From contig VFJM01000054.1 of the NCBI GenBank assembly GCA_009886055.1, positions 1-41,119 on the forward strand: a stretch of 41,119 bases of DNA, given 5' to 3'. Positions within the stretch are counted from its first letter, which is position 1. Every line of letters begins with the position of its first letter. Position numbers and translations under genes: made by a program. Below are positions 1 to 8,144 of the stretch, piece after piece. The notes beneath the pieces are model-generated. The model was not told the origin of the DNA. It saw only the letters and a list, made by a program, of their open reading frames with translations, and ran no database searches. Origin of the DNA: Geobacter sp. (GTDB lineage: Bacteria; Desulfobacterota; Desulfuromonadia; Geobacterales; Pseudopelobacteraceae).

Positions 1-2
1 AG

Positions 3-125
3 GCATCCTCCATCAATTTCCGGCGCAGCGTGATCTACGGCCTGGGGGTTCTTGGGACAGCGCTGCAGTTCAGACTTAACAAGTGGGGATTGGCTTTTTC
101 GCCGCACTACAGGCAAAAAACATGA
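3..125 (+). CDS. C-terminal end of an unrecognised protein (partial)
   Basis: An open frame enters from the left edge and stops at TGA 123-125. It encodes about 40 residues ending in a basic tail (HYRQKT), with a mildly hydrophobic stretch (VIYGLGVLGTAL) before it. Third codon positions are mostly G or C, as in the neighbouring genes, which supports real coding. The stop overlaps an ATG at 122 in an ATGA junction, so it is probably the upstream member of the same operon. The family cannot be named from this fragment. Confidence 0.5.
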   Translation, partial: ASSINFRRSVIYGLGVLGTALQFRLNKWGLAFSPHYRQKT

Positions 126-151
126 AAAACACCTGTTCATTGGAAAAGCAT

Positions 152-1126
152 ATGAAACTCATCATCCAGATACCATGCTTCAATGAAGCAGAGGCTCTGC
201 CTGTTACCCTGAAAGATCTTCCTCGTGATGTGCCAGGGTTTGACAGTGTGGAATGGCTGGTCATCAATGATGGCAGCACTGACGGGACTGCTGAGATTGC
301 TCTGAATAATGGCGTGGACCACGTCGTCAGCTTCACCAAAAACCAGGGTCTGGCACGGGCCTTTCTGGCCGGACTGGACAGCTGCATCAAACTGGGCGCA
401 GACGTCATTATCAACACCGATGCCGACAACCAATACATGGCTGCCGATATTCCGGCGCTGCTCGCCCCTATCCTTGCAGGAAGAGCCGATGTAGTTATCG
501 GTGCCCGCCCCATCGACGAAATCGAATCATTTTCGCTGGCAAAGAAGATGTTGCAAAAAGCCGGCAGTTCCGTAGTACGCTTTGTCAGCAAGACCAACAT
601 TCCTGACGCACCAAGCGGATTCCGGGCCATGACCCGTGAAGCGGCGATGCGTTTTAATGTCTTTAACGACTACACCTATACACTGGAAACCATAATCCAG
701 GCGGGGCAGAAGAACATTGTCACGACCTCGATCCCGGTGCGCATCAACAGGACATTGCGCCCGTCGCGTCTCGTGAAGAGCAATTCTTCCTACATCAGAA
801 AATCACTGGTCACGATCATCAGGATCTTTGTCGTTTACAAGGCGTTCAGATTCTTTATGTCGGTGGGGTTAACGGCTTTATTGCTGGGATTGATCGGAGG
901 CATTAGGTACCTGTGCTATTACGTAACCGGTGATAGCGCCGGGCATGTGCAGTCGCTGATATTATCTTCAATACTGCTGGGAGTTGGTTTCCAGACCATA
1001 CTGACCGCCTTCCTTGCCGATCTTCTTGCGGTTAACCGGCGCCTGATGGAAGATGTTCAGTATCGAGTAAAAAAACTGGAATACCCTGAAACGGCAGATC
1101 ATCATCCCGGCATCCGGAAGACCTGA
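152..1126 (+). CDS. Family 2 glycosyltransferase with C-terminal membrane anchor (DPM1-like)
   Basis: This GT-A fold transferase probably moves a sugar from a nucleotide-sugar to a lipid or glycan acceptor at the inner face of the cytoplasmic membrane. The N-terminus reads MKLIIQIPCFNEA, the usual start of this family. Further motifs are NDGSTDGT (nucleotide binding), NTDADNQY (the DxD metal site) and PDAPSGFRAM. Two hydrophobic segments in the last 90 residues suggest a membrane anchor like that of DPM1/GtrB relatives. I chose ATG 152 because the domain begins there with GGAAAAG just upstream. ATG 122, overlapping the stop of the previous frame, is the alternative. It heads the glycan gene run; the acceptor and sugar cannot be told. 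Confidence 0.85.
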   Translation: MKLIIQIPCFNEAEALPVTLKDLPRDVPGFDSVEWLVINDGSTDGTAEIALNNGVDHVVSFTKNQGLARAFLAGLDSCIKLGADVIINTDADNQYMAADIPALLAPILAGRADVVIGARPIDEIESFSLAKKMLQKAGSSVVRFVSKTNIPDAPSGFRAMTREAAMRFNVFNDYTYTLETIIQAGQKNIVTTSIPVRINRTLRPSRLVKSNSSYIRKSLVTIIRIFVVYKAFRFFMSVGLTALLLGLIGGIRYLCYYVTGDSAGHVQSLILSSILLGVGFQTILTAFLADLLAVNRRLMEDVQYRVKKLEYPETADHHPGIRKT

Positions 1127-1252
1127 TAGCATGAATCTGCTTTAAACAACTGCTACCGGCCAGGATTCCCTCAGAGGTGTGTTATCAGAACAGGTGTCAT
1201 TACCTATGATTTTTACCCGCTGATCGGAGGCATCGGCAGCCTGACGTACACC

Positions 1253-2236
1253 ATGTATCGTGAGTTGAATTGCTCCGATATTATATTTTTTTCTCCTGCT
1301 GATAATTCATTGCCTGGCCACATCCGTGTCAAGAACTGGACGATTCGTCTTTTCAAACAAGTAGGTGTATCGATCTGGCTGTTTTTAAAGGGCAATCAAA
1401 TTATCTCTGAATATCGCCTGGACAAGCTGAATATCCATGCCGGCCCAGGCGGGGTCCTTCTCATCCGGAAACTCCCCGTTCCGGTGCTTGTCACCTGTCA
1501 TCACACCTACTGGCAGCAATATACCCACATCAAATCACAATTCTGGAAGCGCATCTTCCTGCCGTTCGAACAGAGAACATACCGTCTCGCCGATAAGATC
1601 ATTTGTGAATGTGAAGATACTAAGCGGGTGTTGGTCGAGCGTTATGATGTTCCCGTGGAGAAAATCACCGTCATTCATTGCGCGGTGAATACCGGAAAAT
1701 TCCATTTCGAAAACCTGCCGAAGAAGCCCGACTCTGTTCTCTATATAGGCCGAATTGCCAAGCGGAAGGGCATCGATTTTCTTATCCGCAGCATGCCCTT
1801 TGTTGTGCAGTTGATCCCGAATGCCCAACTTCTTGTCGGGGGAAAAGGGAGCCGTCTTGAAAAGATGAAGTCTCTTGTCAGACAGCTGGATCTGGAACGA
1901 AACGTCACGTTCCTCGGCTTTGTTCCGGATAATCAGCTGAATACGTTGTACAACCAGGCTCAGTGCGTTGTTGTCCCCTCGATCTTCGAAGGATTCGGTA
2001 TCACCGTCATCGAAGCCCTCGCGGCCGGAACCCGTGTGGTCGGGACCGATGTGGACGGTATCCGGGAAATTCTGAACAGCGGGGAGTACGGCAGGCTTGT
2101 CCCCTACGGAAACCATCGAGCCCTGGCGGCTGCCATCATCGCCGAACTGAAAGAGCCGAAAAGGGCCGGAACATTACGAGCGGAATACCGGGTGGAGCAG
2201 TTCAGGAATAGATATAGAGAGGTGCTGGAAGGATGA
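1253..2236 (+). CDS. Family 4 glycosyltransferase (N-terminus probably starts upstream)
   Basis: A GT-B retaining glycosyltransferase that would act on a lipid-linked glycan in the cytoplasm. The C-terminal half has LYIGRIAKRKGIDFLI, LLVGGKGS and the EX7E-type nucleotide-sugar site in EGFGITVIEAL, with GTDVDGIRE after it. The first ATG in this frame is at 1253, but the same frame upstream (from about 1184) encodes IRTGVITYDFYPLIGGIG. That carries the N-terminal strand and Gly-rich loop expected of GT4, so the protein is about 20 residues longer than the ATG start gives. No ATG, GTG or TTG lies between the stop at 1127-1129 and 1253 in this frame. Either a rare start codon is used or there is a small indel near the GTG at 1179. 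Confidence 0.82.
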   Translation: MYRELNCSDIIFFSPADNSLPGHIRVKNWTIRLFKQVGVSIWLFLKGNQIISEYRLDKLNIHAGPGGVLLIRKLPVPVLVTCHHTYWQQYTHIKSQFWKRIFLPFEQRTYRLADKIICECEDTKRVLVERYDVPVEKITVIHCAVNTGKFHFENLPKKPDSVLYIGRIAKRKGIDFLIRSMPFVVQLIPNAQLLVGGKGSRLEKMKSLVRQLDLERNVTFLGFVPDNQLNTLYNQAQCVVVPSIFEGFGITVIEALAAGTRVVGTDVDGIREILNSGEYGRLVPYGNHRALAAAIIAELKEPKRAGTLRAEYRVEQFRNRYREVLEG

Positions 2237-2246
2237 TCCCGCTCCG

Positions 2247-3581
2247 ATGAATGCAGTCTGGACCAAATACCTGCCCGGCATCATCAGGGAATGGGTGGAA
2301 GGAAGTCCCCATCTCCAAAGGGCGATCGGCAACACCGGCTGGCTGTTGTTCGACCGAATCCTCCGGATGCTGATCGGGGTGACCGTCGGCGCCTGGGTCG
2401 CTCGCTATCTCGGCCCGGCCCGGTTCGGGGAGCTTGCCTACATCATTGCCTTCATCGCCTTTTTTCAGGTCATCGCCGGTCTCGAAACGGATGGCTTTAT
2501 CGTGCGGGACATCGCCCGAAATCATGGAGATACTGCCGTCATTCTCGGCACGTCACTCAGGCTCCGGATTGTCAGCGGCATATTTTGCTGGCTGGCCGCC
2601 ATAACCCTGATGTATCTGCTCCATCCGGATGACAGGCAGCTCTGCCTGCTGGTCGTCATTGTCGGTGCCATGCTGGTCTTCCAGGCATCAGATACAGTCG
2701 ACCTCTGGTTTGAAAGCCAGAGCCAAAGCAAACGGACGGTCCTTGCAAAACTCGTCTCCTACCTCTTCTCCAACGGCATAAGAGTTTTTCTGCTGCTCAT
2801 CAAGGCTCCGCTGATCGCCTTTGCCGGAGTTATCTGCCTGGAATCGGCCGCCCTGGCGGTCGCCCTGCTTGTGGCCTACCGGCGCTTTCCAACCGATAGC
2901 CGTTGGCAAGCCGACATGGCTCAGGCGAAAAAACTCCTGCATCTCTGCTGGCCGTTTGTCATCACCGGAGTAATGATAACCGCATACATGCGAATCGACC
3001 AGATCATGCTCAGGGAAATGCTTGGCGAAAGGGAACTCGGCATTTATGCGGCGGCCCTCACCCTGGTCCAGGCATGGAACATCATCCCGGCAACCCTGGT
3101 CGCCAGCCTGGCACCGTTCGTAGCCAGGAAAAAAAGCCGCAGCGAAGCGGAGTATCAGGATGCACTGGTGATAATATTCCGTTTTTTTGCTATAGTGGCA
3201 TTCATAGGAGCCGGAGTGACAGCAGTGGCGTCACCCTGGATCGTGGGGCTCCTGTACGGCGCTGAATACCAATCATCGGCTGTTGTGCTGAGCGCTCTCG
3301 TCCTTGTGATTGTTTTCGTTTTCCAGGGAATGGCCCAGACATTATGGGTGGTCAACAATAACGTACGGATCTCAAATCTGGTCGGCACCTTCCTGGCGGC
3401 GCTGATCAGCATAGGTGCCAACCTTTTCCTGATCAGGAAATTCGGGATCATGGGCGCTGTTTTCTCATACCTGCTCGCCCAGGGAGCATCCGTTGTGATC
3501 TTTCCCTGCCTGTTTCGACGTGACCTGTTCGACTTGTACAAAAGGGCCTTTCTGGGTCTTGCCAAGCCGGACGCCCGGTGA
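2247..3581 (+). CDS. Wzx-type oligosaccharide flippase
   Basis: A polytopic membrane protein of 444 residues with about a dozen hydrophobic helices, the size and layout of MOP-superfamily polysaccharide flippases. It would turn a lipid-linked oligosaccharide from the cytoplasmic to the periplasmic face. Family-like features are the N-terminal NTGWLLFDRILRMLIG segment, the ARYLGPARFGELAYI loop typical of Wzx/RfbX proteins, and a mid-protein MRIDQIMLREMLGERELGIYAAAL block. It starts 10 bases after the preceding glycosyltransferase, so the two are probably cotranscribed. No obvious Wzy polymerase is seen among the adjacent genes. The substrate glycan is unknown. Confidence 0.88.
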   Translation: MNAVWTKYLPGIIREWVEGSPHLQRAIGNTGWLLFDRILRMLIGVTVGAWVARYLGPARFGELAYIIAFIAFFQVIAGLETDGFIVRDIARNHGDTAVILGTSLRLRIVSGIFCWLAAITLMYLLHPDDRQLCLLVVIVGAMLVFQASDTVDLWFESQSQSKRTVLAKLVSYLFSNGIRVFLLLIKAPLIAFAGVICLESAALAVALLVAYRRFPTDSRWQADMAQAKKLLHLCWPFVITGVMITAYMRIDQIMLREMLGERELGIYAAALTLVQAWNIIPATLVASLAPFVARKKSRSEAEYQDALVIIFRFFAIVAFIGAGVTAVASPWIVGLLYGAEYQSSAVVLSALVLVIVFVFQGMAQTLWVVNNNVRISNLVGTFLAALISIGANLFLIRKFGIMGAVFSYLLAQGASVVIFPCLFRRDLFDLYKRAFLGLAKPDAR

Positions 3582-3633
3582 TACGGCAGGACAACGACAC
3601 CCGCAACACGCGAATGTATGGGCCAAGGAAGAC

Positions 3634-4614
3634 ATGAACTTTTTTAATGATTGCATAAAACGAGAACTCCTTCGCATCAACCGTCTTCTCGATACCTTGC
3701 AAAACCTTCACCTCGTGACCATCACCAAAGAGGATCTGATCAAATTTCGCGGAACAGGATACCGCCAGAAAATCCGTTTCGGTCAGGAAGGGCATGACCA
3801 CGTTGTGGATTTGATCTCAAGAAATGAGCCACTGCTGGTAGCCCGGCTCGGTTCGGTGGAGTTATCGTGCCTGCGCTTCTATTTGGAAAAAAGAACCGGT
3901 AAAAAAAGCGGATACAGCGGGAAAATCAAATCTACCATGTCCAACCCCGCAGGTTTCTTTCCGGTCGATGATGCATCCCTTGACGCCTTTGCGGAATTGT
4001 ACCTGGAGCACCTGCCGCACGTCGATGCCATGGGAGTCTGGTTCAATCCATACGAAGATGTGATGTGCAACACCTGGTGTCGGGATGCCGAACTGGTTGA
4101 CCTTGACTGCCTTGAACCGTTCCGGTTCAGCAATCCCTGGAGCAGCGGTTTGGCCGGCCGGAAAGTGCTGGTCGTTCACCCCTTTGTCGAGTCAATAAAA
4201 AAGCAGTATGAGGAAAAACGGCACCTGCTCTTTTCTTCTCCCGATGTGCTGCCTGATTTCGAATTGAAAACGCTCAAATCGGTGCAGTCCATTGCCGGCT
4301 CGCAGGTGGATTATGCAACATGGTTCGATGCGTACCGCCACATGTGCGATGAGATAGCAACGGTTGATTTCGACATCTGCATCATCGGAGCGGGTGCATA
4401 CGGCCTCCCTCTGGCATCGTTCGCCAAGCAACTGGGTAAACAGGCGATCCATCTCGGCGGCGTCACCCAGATCCTCTTCGGCATAAAGGGGAGAAGGTGG
4501 GAGCGTGAGTATGCCGACAGCACGGCAAAACTTTTCAATGAACACTGGGTTCGACCCCTGCCGACGGAAACTCCCGCAAATAAAGACAAGATAGAAAGAA
4601 GTTGTTATTGGTAA
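3634..4614 (+). CDS. GT-D-fold-like glycan cluster protein
   Basis: About 326 residues that look like the putative GT-D-fold glycosyltransferases found in polysaccharide loci. The N-terminal half has LLVARLGSVELSCLRFYL, and the C-terminal half has ICIIGAGAYGLPLASFAK followed by IHLGGVTQILFGIKGRRW. The last block is a strongly conserved signature of this group. I chose ATG 3634 because AAGGAAG sits just before it. A longer frame opens at GTG 3520 inside the flippase gene, but its extra residues look non-conserved. Catalytic activity is inferred from family membership, and the donor and acceptor are unknown. No signal peptide or membrane helix is evident, so it should be cytoplasmic. Confidence 0.68.
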   Translation: MNFFNDCIKRELLRINRLLDTLQNLHLVTITKEDLIKFRGTGYRQKIRFGQEGHDHVVDLISRNEPLLVARLGSVELSCLRFYLEKRTGKKSGYSGKIKSTMSNPAGFFPVDDASLDAFAELYLEHLPHVDAMGVWFNPYEDVMCNTWCRDAELVDLDCLEPFRFSNPWSSGLAGRKVLVVHPFVESIKKQYEEKRHLLFSSPDVLPDFELKTLKSVQSIAGSQVDYATWFDAYRHMCDEIATVDFDICIIGAGAYGLPLASFAKQLGKQAIHLGGVTQILFGIKGRRWEREYADSTAKLFNEHWVRPLPTETPANKDKIERSCYW

Positions 4615-4637
4615 ACCTTGGTAAACAGGACCACACC

Positions 4638-5804
4638 ATGCGCATCATCCTCGTGAAAGAAACTGAGGAATTCCTGAAACTCAAAGAAGCGTGGCAAGCC
4701 CTCTGCGATGAACTGGAAAACAGCATTTCCGCATTTGCCAGTTTCGAGTGGTATGAAACCTGGTGGCGGCACTACTCTGCCGGGGCGACACTCCACATGA
4801 TTACCATGTGGGATGCCGACAAGCTTGCAGGGATTGCGCCACTCGTGCTGAGGCGGGTAACCGTCCACGGATTGCCGCTGACAGCTCTCTGCTTCATTGA
4901 AAACAATCAATCTCTCAACAATGATTTCATCGTGGCGCCTGCTGTCAGAGAAATTTTTTTCCATGAGGTGCTGCGATATTTTTTTGCACAGTCGTCCCGA
5001 TGGGATATCATAATCCTCAAGAACATTCCCGACACCTCGACCGACTGTGGCGCATTGACTGAAATCCTTGATGGGACCGGCAAAAAATGGCTAAAGAGTC
5101 CGACCTGGTTCGATTCACCGTACCTCGTGCCGGCAGGAACCTGGGCGGATTTTCTGGCCAGCCGCACGACACGAACGCGCAAGAGTCTGCGCAATATCCA
5201 GAACGGGATTTTCAAATCAGGCGACGTGTCCGTCGCGAATATCCGTACATGGGAAGAATTTCTCCTTGTCAAAAACGAAGTTTTCAACGTAGCACGGCAG
5301 AGCTGGGCAGATAATCGCGGCGACTCGATGGCCTCTCCGGCAAACGAGGCGTTCTTCAGCGACCTGGGGCACGTATTTGCCCAAAAGGGATGGCTATCTC
5401 TCTGGACCTTGCGCCTGAACGGCACGATGGTTGCCATTGAATTTCACGTGAAGGCATACTCGAAAGAGCATGCCATGCGTGGCCACTATCTTCCCGGGTT
5501 TGCATCATTGTCGCCAGGGACATACCTGGAGATGCAGATCATCAAAAATGCCTTCGAGGAAACGGAAAAGGTTCACGCCTATGATTTCTGCGGCAGCTTC
5601 GAAACGTACAAAAGGAAATGGACCGACACGTTTGTTGCTCACCACGACATAGCAATCTTCAACGATAGGTTGTATTCTCGGTTGATCAGATTCCATGAAA
5701 CCGTCGCCGTACCGCTGCTGAAACGGATGTTCCCTCAGAATTTCTGGGACAGTAGGCTTTTCAAGATCTTCGGCATCAACACCGACCGGATGAAAAGCTG
5801 TTGA
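4638..5804 (+). CDS. CelD/BcsL (FemAB-like) GNAT acyltransferase
   Basis: A roughly 388-residue protein of the acetyltransferase-6 type, often found in exopolysaccharide loci and thought to acylate sugars or sugar precursors. Visible features are ASFEWYETWWRHY near the N-terminus (the usual WYETW-like opening), a basic SRTTRTRKSLRNI stretch, and a C-terminal GNAT-like half. That half has GTMVAIEFHVKA, LSPGTYLEMQII and YDFCGSFETYKRKWTD, the last resembling the conserved FxGxxxYKxxW block. I prefer ATG 4638 (MRIILVKE). A TTG at 4602, overlapping the preceding stop, would add 12 residues without family character. The acyl donor and target are not determinable here. Confidence 0.75.
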   Translation: MRIILVKETEEFLKLKEAWQALCDELENSISAFASFEWYETWWRHYSAGATLHMITMWDADKLAGIAPLVLRRVTVHGLPLTALCFIENNQSLNNDFIVAPAVREIFFHEVLRYFFAQSSRWDIIILKNIPDTSTDCGALTEILDGTGKKWLKSPTWFDSPYLVPAGTWADFLASRTTRTRKSLRNIQNGIFKSGDVSVANIRTWEEFLLVKNEVFNVARQSWADNRGDSMASPANEAFFSDLGHVFAQKGWLSLWTLRLNGTMVAIEFHVKAYSKEHAMRGHYLPGFASLSPGTYLEMQIIKNAFEETEKVHAYDFCGSFETYKRKWTDTFVAHHDIAIFNDRLYSRLIRFHETVAVPLLKRMFPQNFWDSRLFKIFGINTDRMKSC

Positions 5805-5895
5805 GGTGCAAAAAGAGCAGGCAATCATGGCAAGCAGCTCCGACGTACAAAAGTAACCGTAAGAAGCAGTACCGGTCAATGGGAGGTGCCTACCT

Positions 5896-6405
5896 ATGAG
5901 TAACACCCAGGGTAATCCATGTCTGGCATGCAGCACCGGTCAACACTGCTGCATACGCTTGAGCGGCCTGTTGCTCAGCGCGAACGAATTCATAACTCTT
6001 TTCAAGTACCACCAGGAAAAACTTTCGATAAAACAGTCCAATAAGGTTACCATTGTCTCTTCAAAAGAAGGGAACGCTTGTCCTCATTGGGGACCAAGCG
6101 GCTGTCGAATTTACCAGCAAAGGCCGATTGATTGCCGGGTTTTCCCTTACATAACGGCCCGAATCATTGAGAAACGCTCGACAGTCAAGATCGTGTTTCA
6201 TTCCAGATCCGACTGTCCGTTGAAGGATCAGCTGTTTCTGCATATGCCAGAAGCTGATATCAAGAACCTGCTTATCGAGTTTGGGAAAAACGTGTGTGGA
6301 TCAACAAAGACCATCGTCGTGAGCCACGAGCGAGGGTTCATTTCAAGGTTTCGCAACAGGGTTGAAGCGGCTATAAGCCGACGGCTGTATCGCATGTCAT
6401 CCTAA
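5896..6405 (+). CDS. YkgJ-family Cys-cluster protein
   Basis: A 169-residue cytoplasmic protein with the cysteine pattern of the YkgJ/UPF0153 family, a putative metal- or Fe-S-binding fold. The N-terminal cluster is CLACSTGQHCC followed by IRLSGLLLSANEF. The second cluster is CPHWGPSGCRIYQQRP, then DCRVFPY, which is the diagnostic RPxxCRxFP-like block. A GGGAGG ribosome site lies just before ATG 5896. It sits between an acyltransferase and a methyltransferase in the glycan run. Family members have no settled activity, so its role in this pathway is unknown. A basic C-terminal tail (RFRNRVEAAISRRLYR) extends past the domain. Confidence 0.8.
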   Translation: MSNTQGNPCLACSTGQHCCIRLSGLLLSANEFITLFKYHQEKLSIKQSNKVTIVSSKEGNACPHWGPSGCRIYQQRPIDCRVFPYITARIIEKRSTVKIVFHSRSDCPLKDQLFLHMPEADIKNLLIEFGKNVCGSTKTIVVSHERGFISRFRNRVEAAISRRLYRMSS

Positions 6406-6448
6406 CTGCCAGACCTATCAGCTGTTATGTCGAGAATCGGAGCATCAC

Positions 6449-7081
6449 ATGTCGGTTGGCGTATATGTAAAGGATGCCCTGACCCTTCTCTGCCGGGGCG
6501 AGTGGCGTGAGTTCATCTTCCGCATTCGGGTCCATATTCAAAACATAGACCTGAGGAACACGTATTTGAATGAACTGAACCTTCCGGAAGATCGGTGCCA
6601 CTACTACGCCAATTCCGGCGGCCCGCACCTCGATACGGTGCTCAAGGCCTTGAAGATAACAGCGCAGGACTGTATTGTGGATTTCGGGTCCGGCAAGGGG
6701 GGTGCGCTCATCACCCTGTCCCGCTATCCATTTGCCAGAATCGCAGGCGTGGAGATATCACCTGATCTGGCAGTCATCGCAAAACAAAATTTCCACAAGC
6801 TCAACATCAAAAATGTCACTATGAACGTCTGTGATGCAGCAGATTTCATCGAACTTGACGAGTACAATTATTTCTATTTTTTCAGTCCCTTTCCTGCCGC
6901 TGTCATGAGTGCAGTTATTAGAAACATCTGCGCTTCATTGACAAACAACCCCAGGAAGGCGTCTATTATTTATTTCAATCCGGAATGTCACGATGCTGTA
7001 GTAACGGACTCACCCTTTGTCAAAATAAATGAATTAAACCATCACGAGCTTGTGTTTTATATATATTCCAACAGGCCATGA
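6449..7081 (+). CDS. Class I SAM-dependent methyltransferase
   Basis: A 210-residue Rossmann-fold methyltransferase. Motif I is IVDFGSGKGGALITLSRY, motif II is AGVEISPDLAVIAKQNF, and an acidic-aromatic motif III/IV region follows (VCDAADFIELDEYNYFYFF). The FFSPFP stretch replaces the usual DPPY, which hints at an O-methyltransferase rather than an N6-adenine enzyme. The N-terminal 60 residues (VKDALTLLCRGEWREFIFR) may bind the substrate. Its place in the glycan cluster suggests methylation of a sugar or glycan end, an inference only. The start ATG 6449 is preceded by GGAG at suitable spacing. Confidence 0.75.
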   Translation: MSVGVYVKDALTLLCRGEWREFIFRIRVHIQNIDLRNTYLNELNLPEDRCHYYANSGGPHLDTVLKALKITAQDCIVDFGSGKGGALITLSRYPFARIAGVEISPDLAVIAKQNFHKLNIKNVTMNVCDAADFIELDEYNYFYFFSPFPAAVMSAVIRNICASLTNNPRKASIIYFNPECHDAVVTDSPFVKINELNHHELVFYIYSNRP

Positions 7082-7154
7082 CGATAGACACCAGCCCTAT
7101 AATTTTCCGGCGCACGAATTTCGGCACACGTCTGCAGACGACGGTTAATCAACT

Positions 7155-8144
7155 ATGACAGAAATTGCTGGAAACATACTTGGATCGGCCCGCAAACTGG
7201 TCTGTACGCCCGTTAACCGCCTTATCAACAGCATCGATCCGCCGGTAATCGTTCTGGTTTACCACCGCATCACGACACTTTTGTCCGACCCGGAGATGCT
7301 GGCTGTTTCACCGGACAACTTCCGTACACAGATGCAGTACCTGAAAGACATGTTTCCCATTGTCAGATTCGAAGAGGATTGGGCGAAGACGGCAAAGCCG
7401 GCAGTATGCGTTACCTTTGATGACGGGTATGCCGACAATGCGCTGGAGGCGTTGCCGATCCTTGAGGAAGCAGGAGTACCGGCCACCTTCTTCGTCAGTA
7501 CCGGGACTATCGGCACCAGGTCGGAGTTCTGGTGGCATGAACTGGAGCGCATAATCCTGAACGGTCAGAGCCTCCCTCCCCGTATCACCCTGGACGTCGG
7601 CCGTCTCAAGAGGACATGGGCAACCGGCAGCGTCAGCCTGCGGCAGGAGTATTTCCGCGAAGCAGTGCAACTGATGACGAACGCCGACACGCTGAGTCGT
7701 AACGACCTGCTCAACCAGATTCGCGCCACGGCAGGGATCAATGCGGAGAGTGCCGGCGACACCCACCGTACCATGTCGATTGAAGAGCTCCGGCGCCTGG
7801 CATCAAGCCGCTGGGCTACCATCGGCGCCCATACCGTGACCCATACCCAACTCTCCACCCTCACTACTGGCGCTCAAAGAGCGGAGCTGGAAACTTCCAA
7901 ACGGGAGCTGGAGAACTGGCTCGGCAGGGAAACGAAGGTTTTCTCCTATCCATACGGTCGGCGCTGCCATTACACGCAGGAGAGTATCGCATTATGCAGA
8001 GAGGTCGGATTCTCCAAGGCCGCCGCCAACTTTCCCGGCCAGGCGCACCGCTGGACAGATCCCTATCAAATCCCCCGTCACCTGGTCCGTAACTGGCCAT
8101 TGGAAATTTTTACCGAAAAGTTGCGGGGGTTCTGGACTCGATGA
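7155..8144 (+). CDS. Polysaccharide deacetylase (NodB homology, CE4)
   Basis: A 329-residue carbohydrate esterase family 4 protein that would remove N-acetyl groups from a polysaccharide or its intermediate. Motif 1 is TFDDGYADN with the catalytic and metal Asp pair. Motif 2 is the metal-binding GAHTVTHTQL (HxxxH), and motif 3 is FSYPYGRR. The N-terminal VLVYHRITTLLSDPEMLAVSP block is typical of deacetylases from polysaccharide loci. No clear signal peptide is present, so it may act in the cytoplasm or at the membrane. The stop overlaps the start of the next glycosyltransferase (ATGA), indicating translational coupling. Confidence 0.87.
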   Translation: MTEIAGNILGSARKLVCTPVNRLINSIDPPVIVLVYHRITTLLSDPEMLAVSPDNFRTQMQYLKDMFPIVRFEEDWAKTAKPAVCVTFDDGYADNALEALPILEEAGVPATFFVSTGTIGTRSEFWWHELERIILNGQSLPPRITLDVGRLKRTWATGSVSLRQEYFREAVQLMTNADTLSRNDLLNQIRATAGINAESAGDTHRTMSIEELRRLASSRWATIGAHTVTHTQLSTLTTGAQRAELETSKRELENWLGRETKVFSYPYGRRCHYTQESIALCREVGFSKAAANFPGQAHRWTDPYQIPRHLVRNWPLEIFTEKLRGFWTR

